A stretch of DNA of 64,000 nt from Halosolutus halophilus (GTDB lineage Archaea; Halobacteriota; Halobacteria; Halobacteriales; Natrialbaceae). The position numbers and the translations under genes are program-made. The DNA is taken from the NCBI RefSeq assembly GCF_022869805.1, contig NZ_CP094974.1, positions 868,001 through 932,000 on the forward strand, read 5' to 3'. Below the pieces are notes generated by a model, which was given only the letters and a program-made list of their open reading frames with translations, ran no database searches and was not told where the DNA came from. Positions 1-8,659 of this stretch are shown here, in pieces; position 1 is the stretch's first letter; the number at the start of each line of letters is the position of its first letter.

Positions 1-2
1 CG

Positions 3-512
3 GTCGTGTTCGAATCCGCCGAACCCGGCCCGATCGCCGCGTACACGCCGTTCGTTCTGACGACGCTGATGCTGGCGCTCGTGGGGGCGTTGCTCTCCCG
101 AAAACGCGAACCACTGCTCGATAACGTCGGGGCAGCCACGCAAGATCATCCATTGATCAGCCTCACCGTGGGAGCACTCCTCTCCGTAACGTTCCTCTCC
201 GTGTTCGTATTCATGGCGTTCACCCTGATCCTCCTCCCCGTGAGCATACTCGGTCTTCTGATCGGATTGCTGACAATCGCTTACGGTATCATCGCACTGG
301 GATATCTCGCCGGCCAGCGACTGGACACCCCACGCGTCGGACTGGCGACCGGTCTCGGAGTCGTTGCTATCATGGTGTTGTTACAGGTGATCGGAGTGAT
401 TCCGATCCTCGGGGACCTGATCGCGGGCGGGCTTCTCCTCACCGGACTGGGTGCTGTCGTACTGACGTACTTCGGGCTGCAAGAGTTCGAACCGGTATCG
501 CTTCCGGAGTAA
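3..512 (+). CDS. C-terminal part of a multi-span membrane protein (5' end outside window)
   Basis: The frame is open from the window edge, so this is probably the 3' end of a longer gene; a GTG at 6 could be read as a start but is not convincing. About 169 residues remain, with four to five hydrophobic segments and a short acidic tail. The composition recalls the C-terminal membrane domain that follows the cytoskeletal-type beta domain in some haloarchaeal polymer-forming (bactofilin-like) proteins. That link is from memory, the beta domain itself is not visible, and no function is claimed. It converges with the regulator on the minus strand. Confidence 0.6.
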   Translation, partial: VVFESAEPGPIAAYTPFVLTTLMLALVGALLSRKREPLLDNVGAATQDHPLISLTVGALLSVTFLSVFVFMAFTLILLPVSILGLLIGLLTIAYGIIALGYLAGQRLDTPRVGLATGLGVVAIMVLLQVIGVIPILGDLIAGGLLLTGLGAVVLTYFGLQEFEPVSLPE

Positions 513-551
513 CGGCGAGAGTACCAACCGAGAAGTAGACGAGTCGCTGCC

Positions 552-1439
552 TCACAGCCCGATTGTAACTGTTCCTGTATCATCCATTTTGAGACGAATC
601 GTCTCATTGCCCAGCGTAATTTCGAAAGTAGCTGCAAACGGGTTGTCGGAGACGATATCCGTCACAATTACATCCGATGTGATGTACTCGAAAAATTCCC
701 AGAGTGGAACGTCCAGCAGCGAAATGTCGTGCTCCCAAAACTGGTGGAGGACTGCTGGGTGAAACGCAACCGTCACTTCAATCGGGATACTGATTATATG
801 TTGGCATTCACGACACGAGCTAACGTGGAGGTGAATCGTTTTCCCATTGTGCTCGTACACGTCAACAGCCGTATCGACGCGACCGAAACACTCCGGGCAA
901 ACGTCCCCTCGTAGCTGAATGTACATACTCCAGATGCGGTAGCCGAAGCTCTCGATGATCTCTGCAGATGTCCGGTCACGCGTCTGACTCCGAGGAAAGA
1001 AATCGGTTACGAGGATCGCGTCACACGAGGTGCAGCGAATACGGAAGTGTTCGGCGTCAAGCGTTGCTAGGAGTGACGCTTCGTCACAGAACAAGCAGAC
1101 ACCGGAGACCTCACTGTCTTCAAATGTTGCAGTACTTTCGTACACATCGGAGATGATCACACGAACGATTTTGTGACCACTATACGTGAGTCGATATCCA
1201 TCAGGAGTCTCACTGATGAATTGTCCGACGAGCTGATCGAGGTGATACGAAAATTGGGACGAGCTATCGATATCTACTGCGTCATATAATTCTGTAAAGG
1301 ACATCGTGTGCCACGGTTTCTGATGTTCTTGTTCTACCTTATCCAACGCGAGTAATATTTGCAGCCGCTGGGTGTTTCCGAGCGCGTTGATGGCATCAAC
1401 CACTTCCTGATCGATTTGATCGCTCTGATCCGCTACCAT
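552..1439 (-). CDS. ArsR-like winged-helix regulator with C-terminal zinc-ribbon region
   Basis: A 295-residue protein if read from the ATG at 1439, where the recognisable domain begins; the open frame extends upstream to 1562 but that part is hydrophobic and family-unlike. The N-terminus (VDAINALGNTQRLQILLAL) is a typical haloarchaeal ArsR-type winged helix, followed by SFTELYDAV and FSYHLDQLV, the recognition-helix region. The C-terminal two thirds carries cysteine pairs CLFC...CTSC and CPEC...CREC, which could hold one or two structural zincs. It is probably a transcription factor whose C-terminal domain senses a ligand or partner. It stands alone on the minus strand. Confidence 0.7.
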   Translation of the reverse strand: MVADQSDQIDQEVVDAINALGNTQRLQILLALDKVEQEHQKPWHTMSFTELYDAVDIDSSSQFSYHLDQLVGQFISETPDGYRLTYSGHKIVRVIISDVYESTATFEDSEVSGVCLFCDEASLLATLDAEHFRIRCTSCDAILVTDFFPRSQTRDRTSAEIIESFGYRIWSMYIQLRGDVCPECFGRVDTAVDVYEHNGKTIHLHVSSCRECQHIISIPIEVTVAFHPAVLHQFWEHDISLLDVPLWEFFEYITSDVIVTDIVSDNPFAATFEITLGNETIRLKMDDTGTVTIGL

Positions 1440-1649
1440 GACTAGTACAACTACGTCCCATCTGGGCACCCAGCGAGATAAGAACCCTTGGCTCCGACGA
1501 ATCAGTTTCTCGATCTCATGCCCGATATGCCCCACACCGATGACGAGCCCGCTGATCGCCATTCCACCGGCAGTGGCGCAGCGGGGAGAGAGCCATTTCT
1601 GGAACTCTTTCGCAGCATACGCCGAGAAAATACCGCGGAATAGCAGTGT

Positions 1650-1717
1650 TCCCGCTCTGTTTAAACATTTAGGAATTGAGATAATATTCGTGCTGAGTAT
1701 AGAGGCTTAAGTTACTA
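1650..1717 (+). repeat. R element copy R0 (short form)
   Basis: Left arm GCTCTGTTTAAACA near 1654-1667 and right arm CGTGCTGAGTATAGAGG at 1689-1705, with most of the usual middle missing. It lies between the two minus-strand genes and touches the 3' end of the membrane protein gene. It is the weakest of the left-hand copies but the right arm is unmistakable. Confidence 0.55.
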
Positions 1718-2200
1718 TTCGGTACTATCCGCTGACTTTCCCCGTGCCGACGGCTGATCAAGTAACCACCAGCCGGTGACCAGAAGGACGACTCCCGTCG
1801 TAGTTGTGATAGCCAACGGTGTGGGGTTGTCAGCCGGGGCAATGAGTGGACCGCCAACGGACGCGCCGAACAGAAGCGAGATCGTCCCGATGACTAGACA
1901 GACGCCACCGACCGTCTGGAACATGACCCCTTTCTCCCCATCGCCCGACCGGAGCCGCGCCACCCCCGCGCCGACGATCGCCAGTAAGTAGAGAAACACC
2001 GGAAATGCGATCGGGTGGTAGGGAGTCAGGATTGGAAGTACAACCTCGACGACATCATATGCAACGACCAGCAGGTAGGCGGGGATCTGCAGCGGTTGAA
2101 ACCTGACAGACCTCACGAAGTAGAGTGCGATGATGGCTGCATAGGCGATCGCGACATCGCGACCGAGGAGGACCCGTCTGAGCGTCAGCCGAGTGACCAT
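1715..2200 (-). CDS. Four- to five-span membrane protein, unknown function
   Basis: 161 residues from the ATG at 2200 (MVTRLTLRRVLLGRD); the frame is open to 2302 but the upstream part is not membrane-like. About five hydrophobic segments, a short charged loop (RLRSGDGEKG) in the middle, and a C-terminus ending SADSTE. The 86-residue membrane protein at 6876 ends almost the same way (STDSTE), the only similarity seen. The gene lies between R elements R0 and R1 and behaves as one unit of the repeat-separated array. No family recognised. Confidence 0.6.
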   Translation of the reverse strand: MVTRLTLRRVLLGRDVAIAYAAIIALYFVRSVRFQPLQIPAYLLVVAYDVVEVVLPILTPYHPIAFPVFLYLLAIVGAGVARLRSGDGEKGVMFQTVGGVCLVIGTISLLFGASVGGPLIAPADNPTPLAITTTTGVVLLVTGWWLLDQPSARGKSADSTE

Positions 2201-2283
2201 ACCGGATCGTAACTCTCGAAGAATAAATAAGTATGTCATGCACCGTATAAATAGATCATACCGTGGTGAATGTTTGCGATCTA

Positions 2284-2368
2284 CGCGCTTTGTTTCTTGC
2301 ATCGATCACTCATTCTGCGTGAATACTGTCAGAAACGGTGTGATGATTACAGAGTATACGTCCATCAC
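2284..2368 (+). repeat. R element copy R1
   Basis: Left arm CGCGCTTTGTTTCTTGCA, middle ending ACTGTCAGAAACGG, right arm TGTGATGATTACAGAG, third box TCCATCACGA. The middle is nearly identical to that of R10 (shared CTCATTCTGCGTGA), so R1 and R10 form a subtype whose third box reads TCCATCAC instead of TTCAGCAC. Confidence 0.75.
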
Positions 2369-2460
2369 GACGCATCTGTTACTCCCCAGCCAGTGGAGAC
2401 GAACCGGCCGCTATGTGTAGATGCGAACGTATCGATTCTGGTGTCTGAGTAGGAGACCCC

Positions 2461-2637
2461 TCACCAATCCGACGCTCTTGCCAGTTCAATAAATGCATAC
2501 AGAAAAGCGATACTTCCGAACCACAATGTTAGCGTATGCAGAAAGTCGGGGGCTGATCCCCTGAATCCTTGAGGCAGGACGAGCAAGGATATCAGCATGA
2601 CGAGAATAGCGAGTAATCGGACGATCTGGTCGGACAT
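2461..2637 (-). CDS. Small two-span membrane protein
   Basis: 58 residues from the ATG at 2637 (MSDQIVRLLAILVML). Two hydrophobic segments (about residues 5-21 and 35-52) are joined by a short loop, and the protein ends ELARASDW. The frame extends to 2721 but the added residues look non-coding. It sits between R1 and the plus-strand pair starting at 2801. No family recognised; similar tiny two-span proteins recur in this array (7318, 17698, 18111). Confidence 0.55.
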   Translation of the reverse strand: MSDQIVRLLAILVMLISLLVLPQGFRGSAPDFLHTLTLWFGSIAFLYAFIELARASDW

Positions 2638-2800
2638 ACGACCACATTCCACTAGTTTGATGTGAATCGTTCGGTGTTTTCCCTGCGCATAGCATGACCG
2701 TCGAGTACCTATCAACAACAAAGGATTTCGACGGGGCTACCGTTTTCGAACCTCGGAACGAGATTAACCGATTAAGTGGAGAGCTGACGACCCATCGGAT

Positions 2801-3094
2801 GTGAGTGATCTGAATACCCGTCGAGTAGATGGCAAAGCACTTGGAAAAGCAACGGGTTTGCTGTGGTCCGGAGCCGTTGTTGTGCTGGGATTGACGGCAC
2901 GTCGCGGGTGGGGTGATGAGTGGCGGGATCTCCTTTTCGATGTGTATCTGGGCTATGACTCGACGAATCGAGGATTGGTCGTAGGTGCTGTCTGGGCGTT
3001 CGCAGACGGGTTTGTCGGCGCGTATCTTCTTGCCTGGTTGTATGATTTCTCCCGCCATTACGAGAAACAAACCAACCCAGTGACCATGATATAA
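2801..3094 (+). CDS. Small membrane protein, holin-like by annotation tradition
   Basis: 97 residues from a GTG at 2801; the nearby ATG at 2797 is followed at once by a stop. There are about three hydrophobic segments, with the phrases GKALGKATGLLWSGAV and RRGWGDEWRDLL that I associate with a conserved haloarchaeal family often labelled 'bacteriophage holin'. That label is historical, and lysis is not implied. The stop is separated by one base from the ATG of the amino-acid permease, so the two are an operon and the small protein may be an accessory to transport. Confidence 0.65.
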   Translation: MSDLNTRRVDGKALGKATGLLWSGAVVVLGLTARRGWGDEWRDLLFDVYLGYDSTNRGLVVGAVWAFADGFVGAYLLAWLYDFSRHYEKQTNPVTMI

Positions 3095-3095
3095 T

Positions 3096-4443
3096 ATGGC
3101 TTTGCTTCGTTCCCTACTGAGACGCAGCCGTGCAGGAAAACTCGGTCTCGTGGAGGTCGTTGCGATGGGCGTCGGGGGCATGGTCTCGGGCCGGGATCTA
3201 TGCCGTGCTCGGCGTCGCGATGAGACAGGCCGGCAATGCCGTCCCTCTTTCGTATCTCATTGGGGGCGTCATCACGCTCCTCACCGCGTACTCGTATCTC
3301 AAACTCACGTTGCACTACGAAGAACACGGTGGGGCGTTCACGTTCGTCGAACACGCAACGGACAACGTACATATCGCAGGCTTCGTTGGCTGGGTTCTTG
3401 TCGTCGGGTACGTCGGTGTGATGGCGATGTATGCGTTCGCCTTCGGGGCGTACACGCTCACTGCCGCACGGGCCGTCGTCGGAATCGAGCTGCCACAGGT
3501 CCTTCGTCCAATCATCTCGGTCCTCGTGGTCGGGGCCTTCGTCGGGTTGAACCTTTCCGGCGTCCACGAGACCGGCCTGTTCGAGGACATCGCCGTCTAC
3601 GTTAAAATCGCCGTCCTGCTCTCGCTTGCCACGCTCGGGATCGCCTTCTACGGGGGTGATCCCATCGCGATTGACTTTTTCAATAAAGGTCATCTCAGTC
3701 CCGTCACGGGCTTTGCGATTATTTTTGTCTCGTACGAAGGCTTCCAGTTGCTGGTCTACGACTATGACGACATCGAAAACGTCGAACAGATCCTCCCGAT
3801 CGGGATGTACGTGTCAATCGCGATCGCCATCCTGATTTACGTCTCGGTCTCGTTCATGGCCACGCTCCAGCATTCCCCCGACCAACTCATCGTCCACGAG
3901 GAGACGGCACTCGCAGCTGCTGTCTCGAATATTCCACTCCTGGGCGCTGTCGGATTCGTGCTGGTGATTCTCTCGGCGATGAAAAGCGCATCTTCGGGGA
4001 TCAACGCGACGCTTTTTGGCACCTCCCGGCTCGTCCACGAAATCGCGACCGAAGGAGCCATTCCCCGGTTATTCTCCTTCCGTAACCGCGAGGGAATCCC
4101 CGTCTACGCACTGCTGCTGATGGGCGGGCTGACCGCCGCTTTCGCCGCACTCGGGACGCTCAAGCAGATCACCGAGTTCGGCTCGGTCGCCTTCCTGATC
4201 GCTGACGCCGTCGCGAACTTCGTCAACCTCCAACTCGCCGACGAGACGGGATCGAACCGCCTCTTTCCCGCACTCGGCCTACTCGGTACCGTGACCGCGA
4301 TTCCGATCGTTCTCTATCACCTCTATCTGACCGACATCGAAATACTGCTCTGGATCGTCGGTATTTTCGCCTCGCTCTTCCTGCTTGAGTTCCTCTACAT
4401 CGAGCGACATCCGTTTGACCCCGAGAACCATGGCGAGCGGTGA
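3096..4443 (+). pseudogene. APC-family amino-acid permease, broken by a one-base frameshift near residue 32
   Basis: From the ATG at 3096 the first 32 residues (GLVEVVAMGVGGMVSG) are a canonical APC-superfamily helix 1. The family's continuation, GIYAVLGVAMRQAG, follows in the +1 frame from 3193. The text around 3189-3195 carries one C more than a continuous reading allows. Past that point about 415 residues of an intact 11- to 12-span transporter follow, ending at 4443. Uptake of an amino acid or polyamine is the family role. Either the gene is inactivated or the base is a sequencing error. It is cotranscribed with the small membrane protein upstream. Confidence 0.85.
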
Positions 4444-4569
4444 TGAATCTCAGATCAACTCATTGAGGGAGAAACCGAGGTATCACCGCGACATACGCCC
4501 TCTTTCCAGCAAGACTGTGCTACCAATTCTGGAATACGTAGCCGCTGGTAGATCTCTTGGTGACCGAAG

Positions 4570-4625
4570 ATGCTCTGCTGAACGTATTCTCTGTATTCAA
4601 CACGCTGCTTTTGGCAGCTATCCGG
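4570..4625 (-). repeat. Inverted partial R element (R2')
   Basis: On the minus strand this reads a middle piece (CTGCCAAAAGCAG), then right arm CGTGTTGAATACAGAG and third box CGTTCAGCAGAG. The matching left arm is not recognisable. It is the only copy seen in opposite orientation, and it lies directly upstream of R2, which may be the scar of a rearrangement. Confidence 0.6.
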
Positions 4626-4719
4626 AAGGTCGATTGCCACTCCGTTACCTACTTGACCTCCACTGAGCGATTCCCCTTCCACGTGATCGGCTACCAACTC
4701 GTGCCAGATTCGCGCCCTG

Positions 4720-5653
4720 GGTCTTGTTTAGATGGTCGAAATCATTTGAGTTAGGCCCTGAGCGATTGTTCGATGTTTCTGACGGCGGCCTTAAGGACGA
4801 GTTCGCGGAACTGTCCGAACCACGTTCTTGCCTTAAGTGTTGAACCGAATCGCTTGCGTAACGCGAAAAACATCGATTCTGCGATAGACCGTTGATGGTA
4901 GGTTTCATCATCAATCCGAGCATTGTGTGTGGCATCGAGCGAGTAGAACTCACGATGCTTGATCACCGGTCTAATTCCCTCGTTTCGCAGCATCTGCCGG
5001 AGTTCATCCCAATCAAACCCTTTGTCGGCGACGACGGTTTCCACGTTGCTGAGGTTTCTTTTCAGGACTTGCCACGCAATCTGCGTGTCATGTGGTAGGT
5101 TCATTGAGCAGTGTACGTCGAGAATAGCTCGCGTAGAACAGTCTACGAGAATAGTGGTTTTAACCGACTCAAACGTTCCTTTGACGCGCTTTGCGTAGTT
5201 GTGGCTGGACGAGCGATGAGCGATGCTGGTTGAGTCGATTGCTTGTACCTCTCCGGTATCGAATAGTTCCGCCGACAGCTGCAGCAGCATCCGCCAGACG
5301 GGCATCTTGAGATCCTGTTTTCGAACACAAACGGTGGTGAAGTCCGGCAACTCATCCGGTGAAAGGCCGAGTTTGGCGACAATAGCTGGCATTTCTCGAA
5401 GAACGTCTAGCAACCGTCGGTAGGAGTGATCGAGGTATTCCCGAAGACCATGGATCGCTACGATCACCCAATCAGCGTAGCCACCCTTTCCTTTGCTGAG
5501 AGGTTCTTTCGAACCGCTTCCGACAGCTTTTTGAGACAATTCGACGCATCGTTCGGTGAAGCGGGCCAGTTTGGAGTGCACATCCACCTGTGCTCGCTTC
5601 ATTTCCTAGAATTCCCGACATAGAGGCAATATTACTAGCGTCTAAACACGGCC
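4720..5653 (-). mobile_element. IS5-type insertion sequence, copy 1 (934 bp)
   Basis: Terminal inverted repeats of 15 bp (GGTCTTGTTTAGATG at the left, GGCCGTGTTTAGACG read inward from the right) with 3 mismatches. Flanking 9-bp direct repeats are CGCGCCCTG (4711-4719) and CGCGCCTTG (5654-5662), one mismatch. A single transposase fills the element. Insertion is inside R2. The second copy at 16645-17578 has the same length, orientation and insertion point. Confidence 0.85.
4751..5602 (-). CDS. IS5-family DDE transposase (copy 1)
   Basis: 283 residues, the expected size for an intact haloarchaeal IS5-type (ISH1-like) transposase. DDE residues can be placed: first Asp in QAIDSTSIAHR, second Asp in VVADKGFDWDEL, and Glu in QRSIAESMFFALRKRFG, which fits the R-x3-E-x6-R/K signature. 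The N-terminal third (LREYLDHSYRRLLDVL, LPDFTTVC) is the usual target-binding region. The protein differs from copy 2 at about 20 positions, so the copies are not a recent duplication. The frame is uninterrupted and may be active. Confidence 0.9.
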   Translation of the reverse strand: MKRAQVDVHSKLARFTERCVELSQKAVGSGSKEPLSKGKGGYADWVIVAIHGLREYLDHSYRRLLDVLREMPAIVAKLGLSPDELPDFTTVCVRKQDLKMPVWRMLLQLSAELFDTGEVQAIDSTSIAHRSSSHNYAKRVKGTFESVKTTILVDCSTRAILDVHCSMNLPHDTQIAWQVLKRNLSNVETVVADKGFDWDELRQMLRNEGIRPVIKHREFYSLDATHNARIDDETYHQRSIAESMFFALRKRFGSTLKARTWFGQFRELVLKAAVRNIEQSLRA

Positions 5654-5749
5654 CGCGCCTTGTATTCAGCGAGACCTGAGTGTACTCCCAGATCATTGTC
5701 AAGAACGGCGTGCTGAATACAGAGGACGTCTGCAGCACAGTACTGTTGT

Positions 5750-6670
5750 TTAGGTCTCGTCGTGATGTCCGAGTGTTCCGTGTTCTATCCGTGAGTCCTC
5801 GCTCGAACCGTCGATGCCCGCATCCAGTGCGTACACGTTGTTATTGTAGCTCCCGATGAAAACGGTTCCGTCCACCACCGTCGGCGACGACTCAATCCCG
5901 CCGAAGAGTCCAACCTTCCACCGGTTCGAGCCGTCGTCCGCGTTCAGTGCGTACACGTTGCCGTCGTTGCTGCCGACGAAGACCGTGCCAGCAGCTACCG
6001 TCGGAGACGACGTAATACCGCCACCGGTCTCGAACGTCCAGATCTCGTCGCCCGAACTCGCGTCCAGCGCATATAGGCGGGTATCGTCCGTCTCGTGATA
6101 GCGTCCGCTTCCGACGAAGACCGTGCCAGCAGCTACCGTCGGCGACGACGCAATACCGCCGTCGGTCTCGAACGTCCAGACAACTTCACCAGAGGCTGCA
6201 TCTAAGGCGTAGACAGTGCGATCGCCGCTGCCCACGAAGACCGTTCCGTTAGCGATCGTCGGCGACGAGTAAATCGAGTACACACCGACTACGAACGTCC
6301 AGCGTACCGAGCCATCTTCGGCGTCGAGTGCGTATAGGCTGTCGCTTCCGACGAAGACGGTATTATCCGCTACAGTCGGAGACGACCCAACTGGATCCCC
6401 TGTCTCGACTGCCCACCGTTTCTCTCCATCGTCGGCGTCCAGTGCGTACACAGACCCGTCTTGACTCCCGATAAAGACGGTTTCGTTCACTACTGTAGGC
6501 GACGATCGAACCCGGAAATCAGTTCTGAACCACCAGCGCTTCCGATCCGACGCGGATGTACTCAGACAGCCACCGAGGGCCACGGAGACACCAGTACCAA
6601 GGGTAGTCAGGTAGGCTCGACGGAGGGCGGCCGTTCTTTCCGAAGGCACAGCAAATACCCTATCTATCAC
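5750..6670 (-). CDS. Secreted PQQ-like beta-propeller lipoprotein
   Basis: 306 residues from a GTG at 6670 (no ATG is available nearer the signal). Residues about 17-36 (RRAYLTTLGTGVSVALGGC) are a twin-arginine signal ending in a lipobox, so the protein is probably exported folded and lipid-anchored. The rest is six to seven repeats of the type SSPTV-x-GTVFVGS-x-YALDA-x-G-x-W-F, the blades of a PQQ-type/BamB-like beta-propeller. No redox-enzyme ligand residues can be assigned, so binding or scaffolding is likely. It is one unit between R2 and R3. A second, unlike propeller lies at 10145. Confidence 0.85.
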   Translation of the reverse strand: MIDRVFAVPSERTAALRRAYLTTLGTGVSVALGGCLSTSASDRKRWWFRTDFRVRSSPTVVNETVFIGSQDGSVYALDADDGEKRWAVETGDPVGSSPTVADNTVFVGSDSLYALDAEDGSVRWTFVVGVYSIYSSPTIANGTVFVGSGDRTVYALDAASGEVVWTFETDGGIASSPTVAAGTVFVGSGRYHETDDTRLYALDASSGDEIWTFETGGGITSSPTVAAGTVFVGSNDGNVYALNADDGSNRWKVGLFGGIESSPTVVDGTVFIGSYNNNVYALDAGIDGSSEDSRIEHGTLGHHDET

Positions 6671-6741
6671 TATAAGCGCACGGATCAGTAATGAACATTC
6701 TCGTTCAGTTTTCGTTGAGTCACCTTGCTACGTGCTGCATA

Positions 6742-6846
6742 CGCGCCCTGTATTCAACACGACCTGATCGGACCTACAAGACCTGATCGAACTGCGGAAC
6801 TGCTGTCAAGAGGGGCGTGCTAAATAGAGAGATGTATTCATCACAC
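6742..6846 (+). repeat. R element copy R3 (long middle)
   Basis: Left arm CGCGCCCTGTATTCAACAC, right arm GCGTGCTAAATAGAGAG, third box TATTCATCACAC. The middle is about 20 bp longer than usual because GACCTGATCG occurs twice (6761 and 6780), an internal duplication. Confidence 0.75.
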
Positions 6847-6875
6847 TCATGTTGACTAAGAAGAAACATCCGACC

Positions 6876-7136
6876 ATGTCCTCCGAAACAGCTGCGCTCC
6901 TTCGGTCGATTCGCCAGTGGGTACTAGTTGGCGTGTTTCTACTTGGAATTGGGATACTCACACTGGCTCATACAGGGTGGATTCTAACTGCAACCAGTAT
7001 CCTCTATTGGCAAAGTCTCGTGTTTAGCACCGCCGGTGTACTCGGAGGGATTGTCGCGAGTGTTGCTGGATTAAAGATACTAAGTAGTTATTCCCCCTCT
7101 GCGCCCGATGGACAGTCAACCGATTCAACTGAGTAG
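6876..7136 (+). CDS. Small two-span membrane protein
   Basis: 86 residues from the ATG at 6876 (MSSETAALLRSIRQW); an ATG at 6849 would add MLTKKKHPT and cannot be excluded. Two hydrophobic segments (about residues 15-33 and 46-68) and a polar tail ending STDSTE, like the membrane protein ending at 1715. It begins just after the third box of R3 and ends directly before R4, so it is a one-gene unit of the array. No function recognised. Confidence 0.6.
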   Translation: MSSETAALLRSIRQWVLVGVFLLGIGILTLAHTGWILTATSILYWQSLVFSTAGVLGGIVASVAGLKILSSYSPSAPDGQSTDSTE

Positions 7137-7169
7137 TCGTTCAAGCCTTTCTGACCCCTGTGACCGACT

Positions 7170-7256
7170 TGCGCCCTGTGTCTTGCAGAGACTTGACGAG
7201 CTACCGAACTGTTGTCAGAGGCGGCTCGCAATATTCAGAGGATAAGTTTAGCAAAC
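7170..7256 (+). repeat. R element copy R4
   Basis: Left arm GCGCCCTGTGTCTTGCAG, right arm CTCGCAATATTCAGAGG, third box GTTTAGCA. Here the left arm has CTTGC and the right arm has GCAA in place of the usual TTCAGC/GCTGAA, a compensating change that keeps the pairing. Confidence 0.7.
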
Positions 7257-7317
7257 CGACGTAGTTTGTTCCGAACGAACTGCGCTGAATCAGCCGATCA
7301 GTAGATATGCACACCGA

Positions 7318-7533
7318 TTAGTTGTACTGTCCCGCCAGCCAGATCAGAAAAAGAACCGTGCCGAGACCAATAGCCGTGATGGTGAGGGCAAATTCTGGAC
7401 TTGTAAGGGAAAGATCTTCCAAATATCCTGTAATCTGATTTATTCCCCAGACAGCGACGAGAAGGCAGATGGCGAGTGCTATGATGAGGAGTTCATAGTC
7501 AAACCACGTCTTCAGACCGTCTAACCACGCCAT
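7318..7533 (-). CDS. Small two-span membrane protein
   Basis: 71 residues from the ATG at 7533 (MAWLDGLKTWFDYELL). Hydrophobic segments at about 13-30 and 48-66, a short acidic loop between them, and little else. It is a one-gene unit between R4 and R5. The size and layout match the tiny proteins at 2461, 17698 and 18111 but the sequences do not obviously match. Confidence 0.6.
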   Translation of the reverse strand: MAWLDGLKTWFDYELLIIALAICLLVAVWGINQITGYLEDLSLTSPEFALTITAIGLGTVLFLIWLAGQYN

Positions 7534-7664
7534 AGTACCAAATGGCGTTTGGACTACTATAGTCTTTCAGTTAATCTGCCATCTGTATTTACCGGCGGTA
7601 ACTCTTTGACCTGTACTGAACGACCACCACCCTTCGTCAATCGGCTTTCGGAGAGTGGTGCATT

Positions 7665-7750
7665 CGCGCCCTCTATTCAGCAGCGTCTATACGAACTGCC
7701 AGATCACTGTTAAGAGCGGCGTACTGAATACAGAGCATGAGTTCAGCGCG
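7665..7750 (+). repeat. R element copy R5
   Basis: Left arm CGCGCCCTCTATTCAGCAG, middle GAACTGCCAGATCACTG, right arm CGTACTGAATACAGAG, third box GTTCAGCGCG. About 50 bp upstream lies the conserved extension CTGTACTGAACGACCACC, and 3' sequence to about 7840 also resembles that after R4 and R8. Confidence 0.8.
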
Positions 7751-7851
7751 TCGTCCTCGTTTGTTTCACGTCGAAACCGGTGATCCATCCGCTCACCACA
7801 CGTGCGTACTTACCGCGAGTTTCATGCCCAACTCCGAATAAAGGAACGGGA

Positions 7852-8364
7852 TTACCAACTACTGCTAACTTGATTTCTTTCGCTATTGAAATTTCTATCC
7901 GTTCCAAAGGGATAATTTTGGAATTCGGTCTGTTGTATCGTATTATTCGTTATCCGGTAGGTGACTGAATAAGTGAACTCCTCCGATTCAGTCAGTTGTG
8001 ATGAGTTGGTAACACCGCCACGACACTCTAACTGGACGTGAAACTCGTCTGTACTACCGTTCGAGACTGAGAGAGAGGTACAGTTGGTTATCACGTTTTC
8101 ATCGTCGTGGAGCCTGTGGTTATGGCTTGCAACGAGGTCGTTATAGAACAGGCGCTCTTCGTACGTAGTAGTGTAGTCCACGACATTCGAGGAATTCAAC
8201 GGAGTCGGTTTCTCGGGACCAATGGGGTAACTCTCAACATCCGAAACACCCCCGCCCGGCGTATCAGGCTGAATCTGGAACGCGGCAAACATCCCCGCGC
8301 CAACAAGAAGTACGACGGCAAGAAACCCGAGTAGGATAACAAGCGATTCGCGTTCGGAGGTCAT
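7852..8364 (-). CDS. Membrane-anchored extracellular protein, unknown
   Basis: 170 residues from the ATG at 8364 (MTSERESLVILLGFL); the frame opens seven residues earlier. One N-terminal hydrophobic segment (about residues 7-28), then a polar, Asn/Thr/Ser-rich domain with several N-glycosylation sequons (NSS, NCT, NGS, NNT) and two cysteines (NCTS, LECRG) that might pair. This suggests one surface domain held by an uncleaved anchor. No family recognised. It is a one-gene unit between R5 and R6. Confidence 0.55.
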   Translation of the reverse strand: MTSERESLVILLGFLAVVLLVGAGMFAAFQIQPDTPGGGVSDVESYPIGPEKPTPLNSSNVVDYTTTYEERLFYNDLVASHNHRLHDDENVITNCTSLSVSNGSTDEFHVQLECRGGVTNSSQLTESEEFTYSVTYRITNNTIQQTEFQNYPFGTDRNFNSERNQVSSSW

Positions 8365-8487
8365 TTCGTAAAAGGAAGTAGTCAATACACATGTCCTTTC
8401 TTCCTCGCTGACTGTTGGTCATTCTGTATGTCACCTGTACTGAGCGATCACTACCTTCGCAAACCGTACTGGATCGGGTGCGACATT

Positions 8488-8573
8488 CGCGCCCTGAGTT
8501 CAGCACACACTACACAAACTACCCGATTCTTGTCAGAAAAGACGTGAGCGACTCAGAGTATCCATTCAGCGAC
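8488..8573 (+). repeat. R element copy R6
   Basis: Left arm CGCGCCCTGAGTTCAGCAC, middle CCGATTCTTGTCAGAAAAG, right arm GTGAGCGACTCAGAG, third box CATTCAGCGACA. The left-arm change to GAGTTCAG is matched by GACTC in the right arm. The upstream extension CTGTACTGAGCGATCAC lies at about 8435. Confidence 0.7.
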
Positions 8574-8659
8574 ACTGAATCGATACCGGAGGGGACGGCG
8601 GGAAACCGGAAGTCTGACGCTAGCAAACACTCAAGCAACTATCTGTTCATGAGCAGCGT

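Larger units (their letters stand above)
4657..5740 (+). repeat. R element copy R2, split by an insertion sequence
   Basis: The upstream extension (CACTGAGCGATT, then AGATTCGCGCCCTG) runs to 4719. The insertion sequence follows, and the element resumes at 5654 with CGCGCCTTGTATTCAGC, middle AGATCATTGTCAAGAACGG, right arm CGTGCTGAATACAGAGG and third box CTGCAGCACAG. Removing 4720-5662 (the IS and one 9-bp repeat) restores a normal R element. Confidence 0.8.

Noticed and set aside
2801-3094. A phage lysis cassette (holin)
   Set aside because: The 'holin' name for this family is inherited annotation. There is no endolysin and the gene is in operon with a permease.
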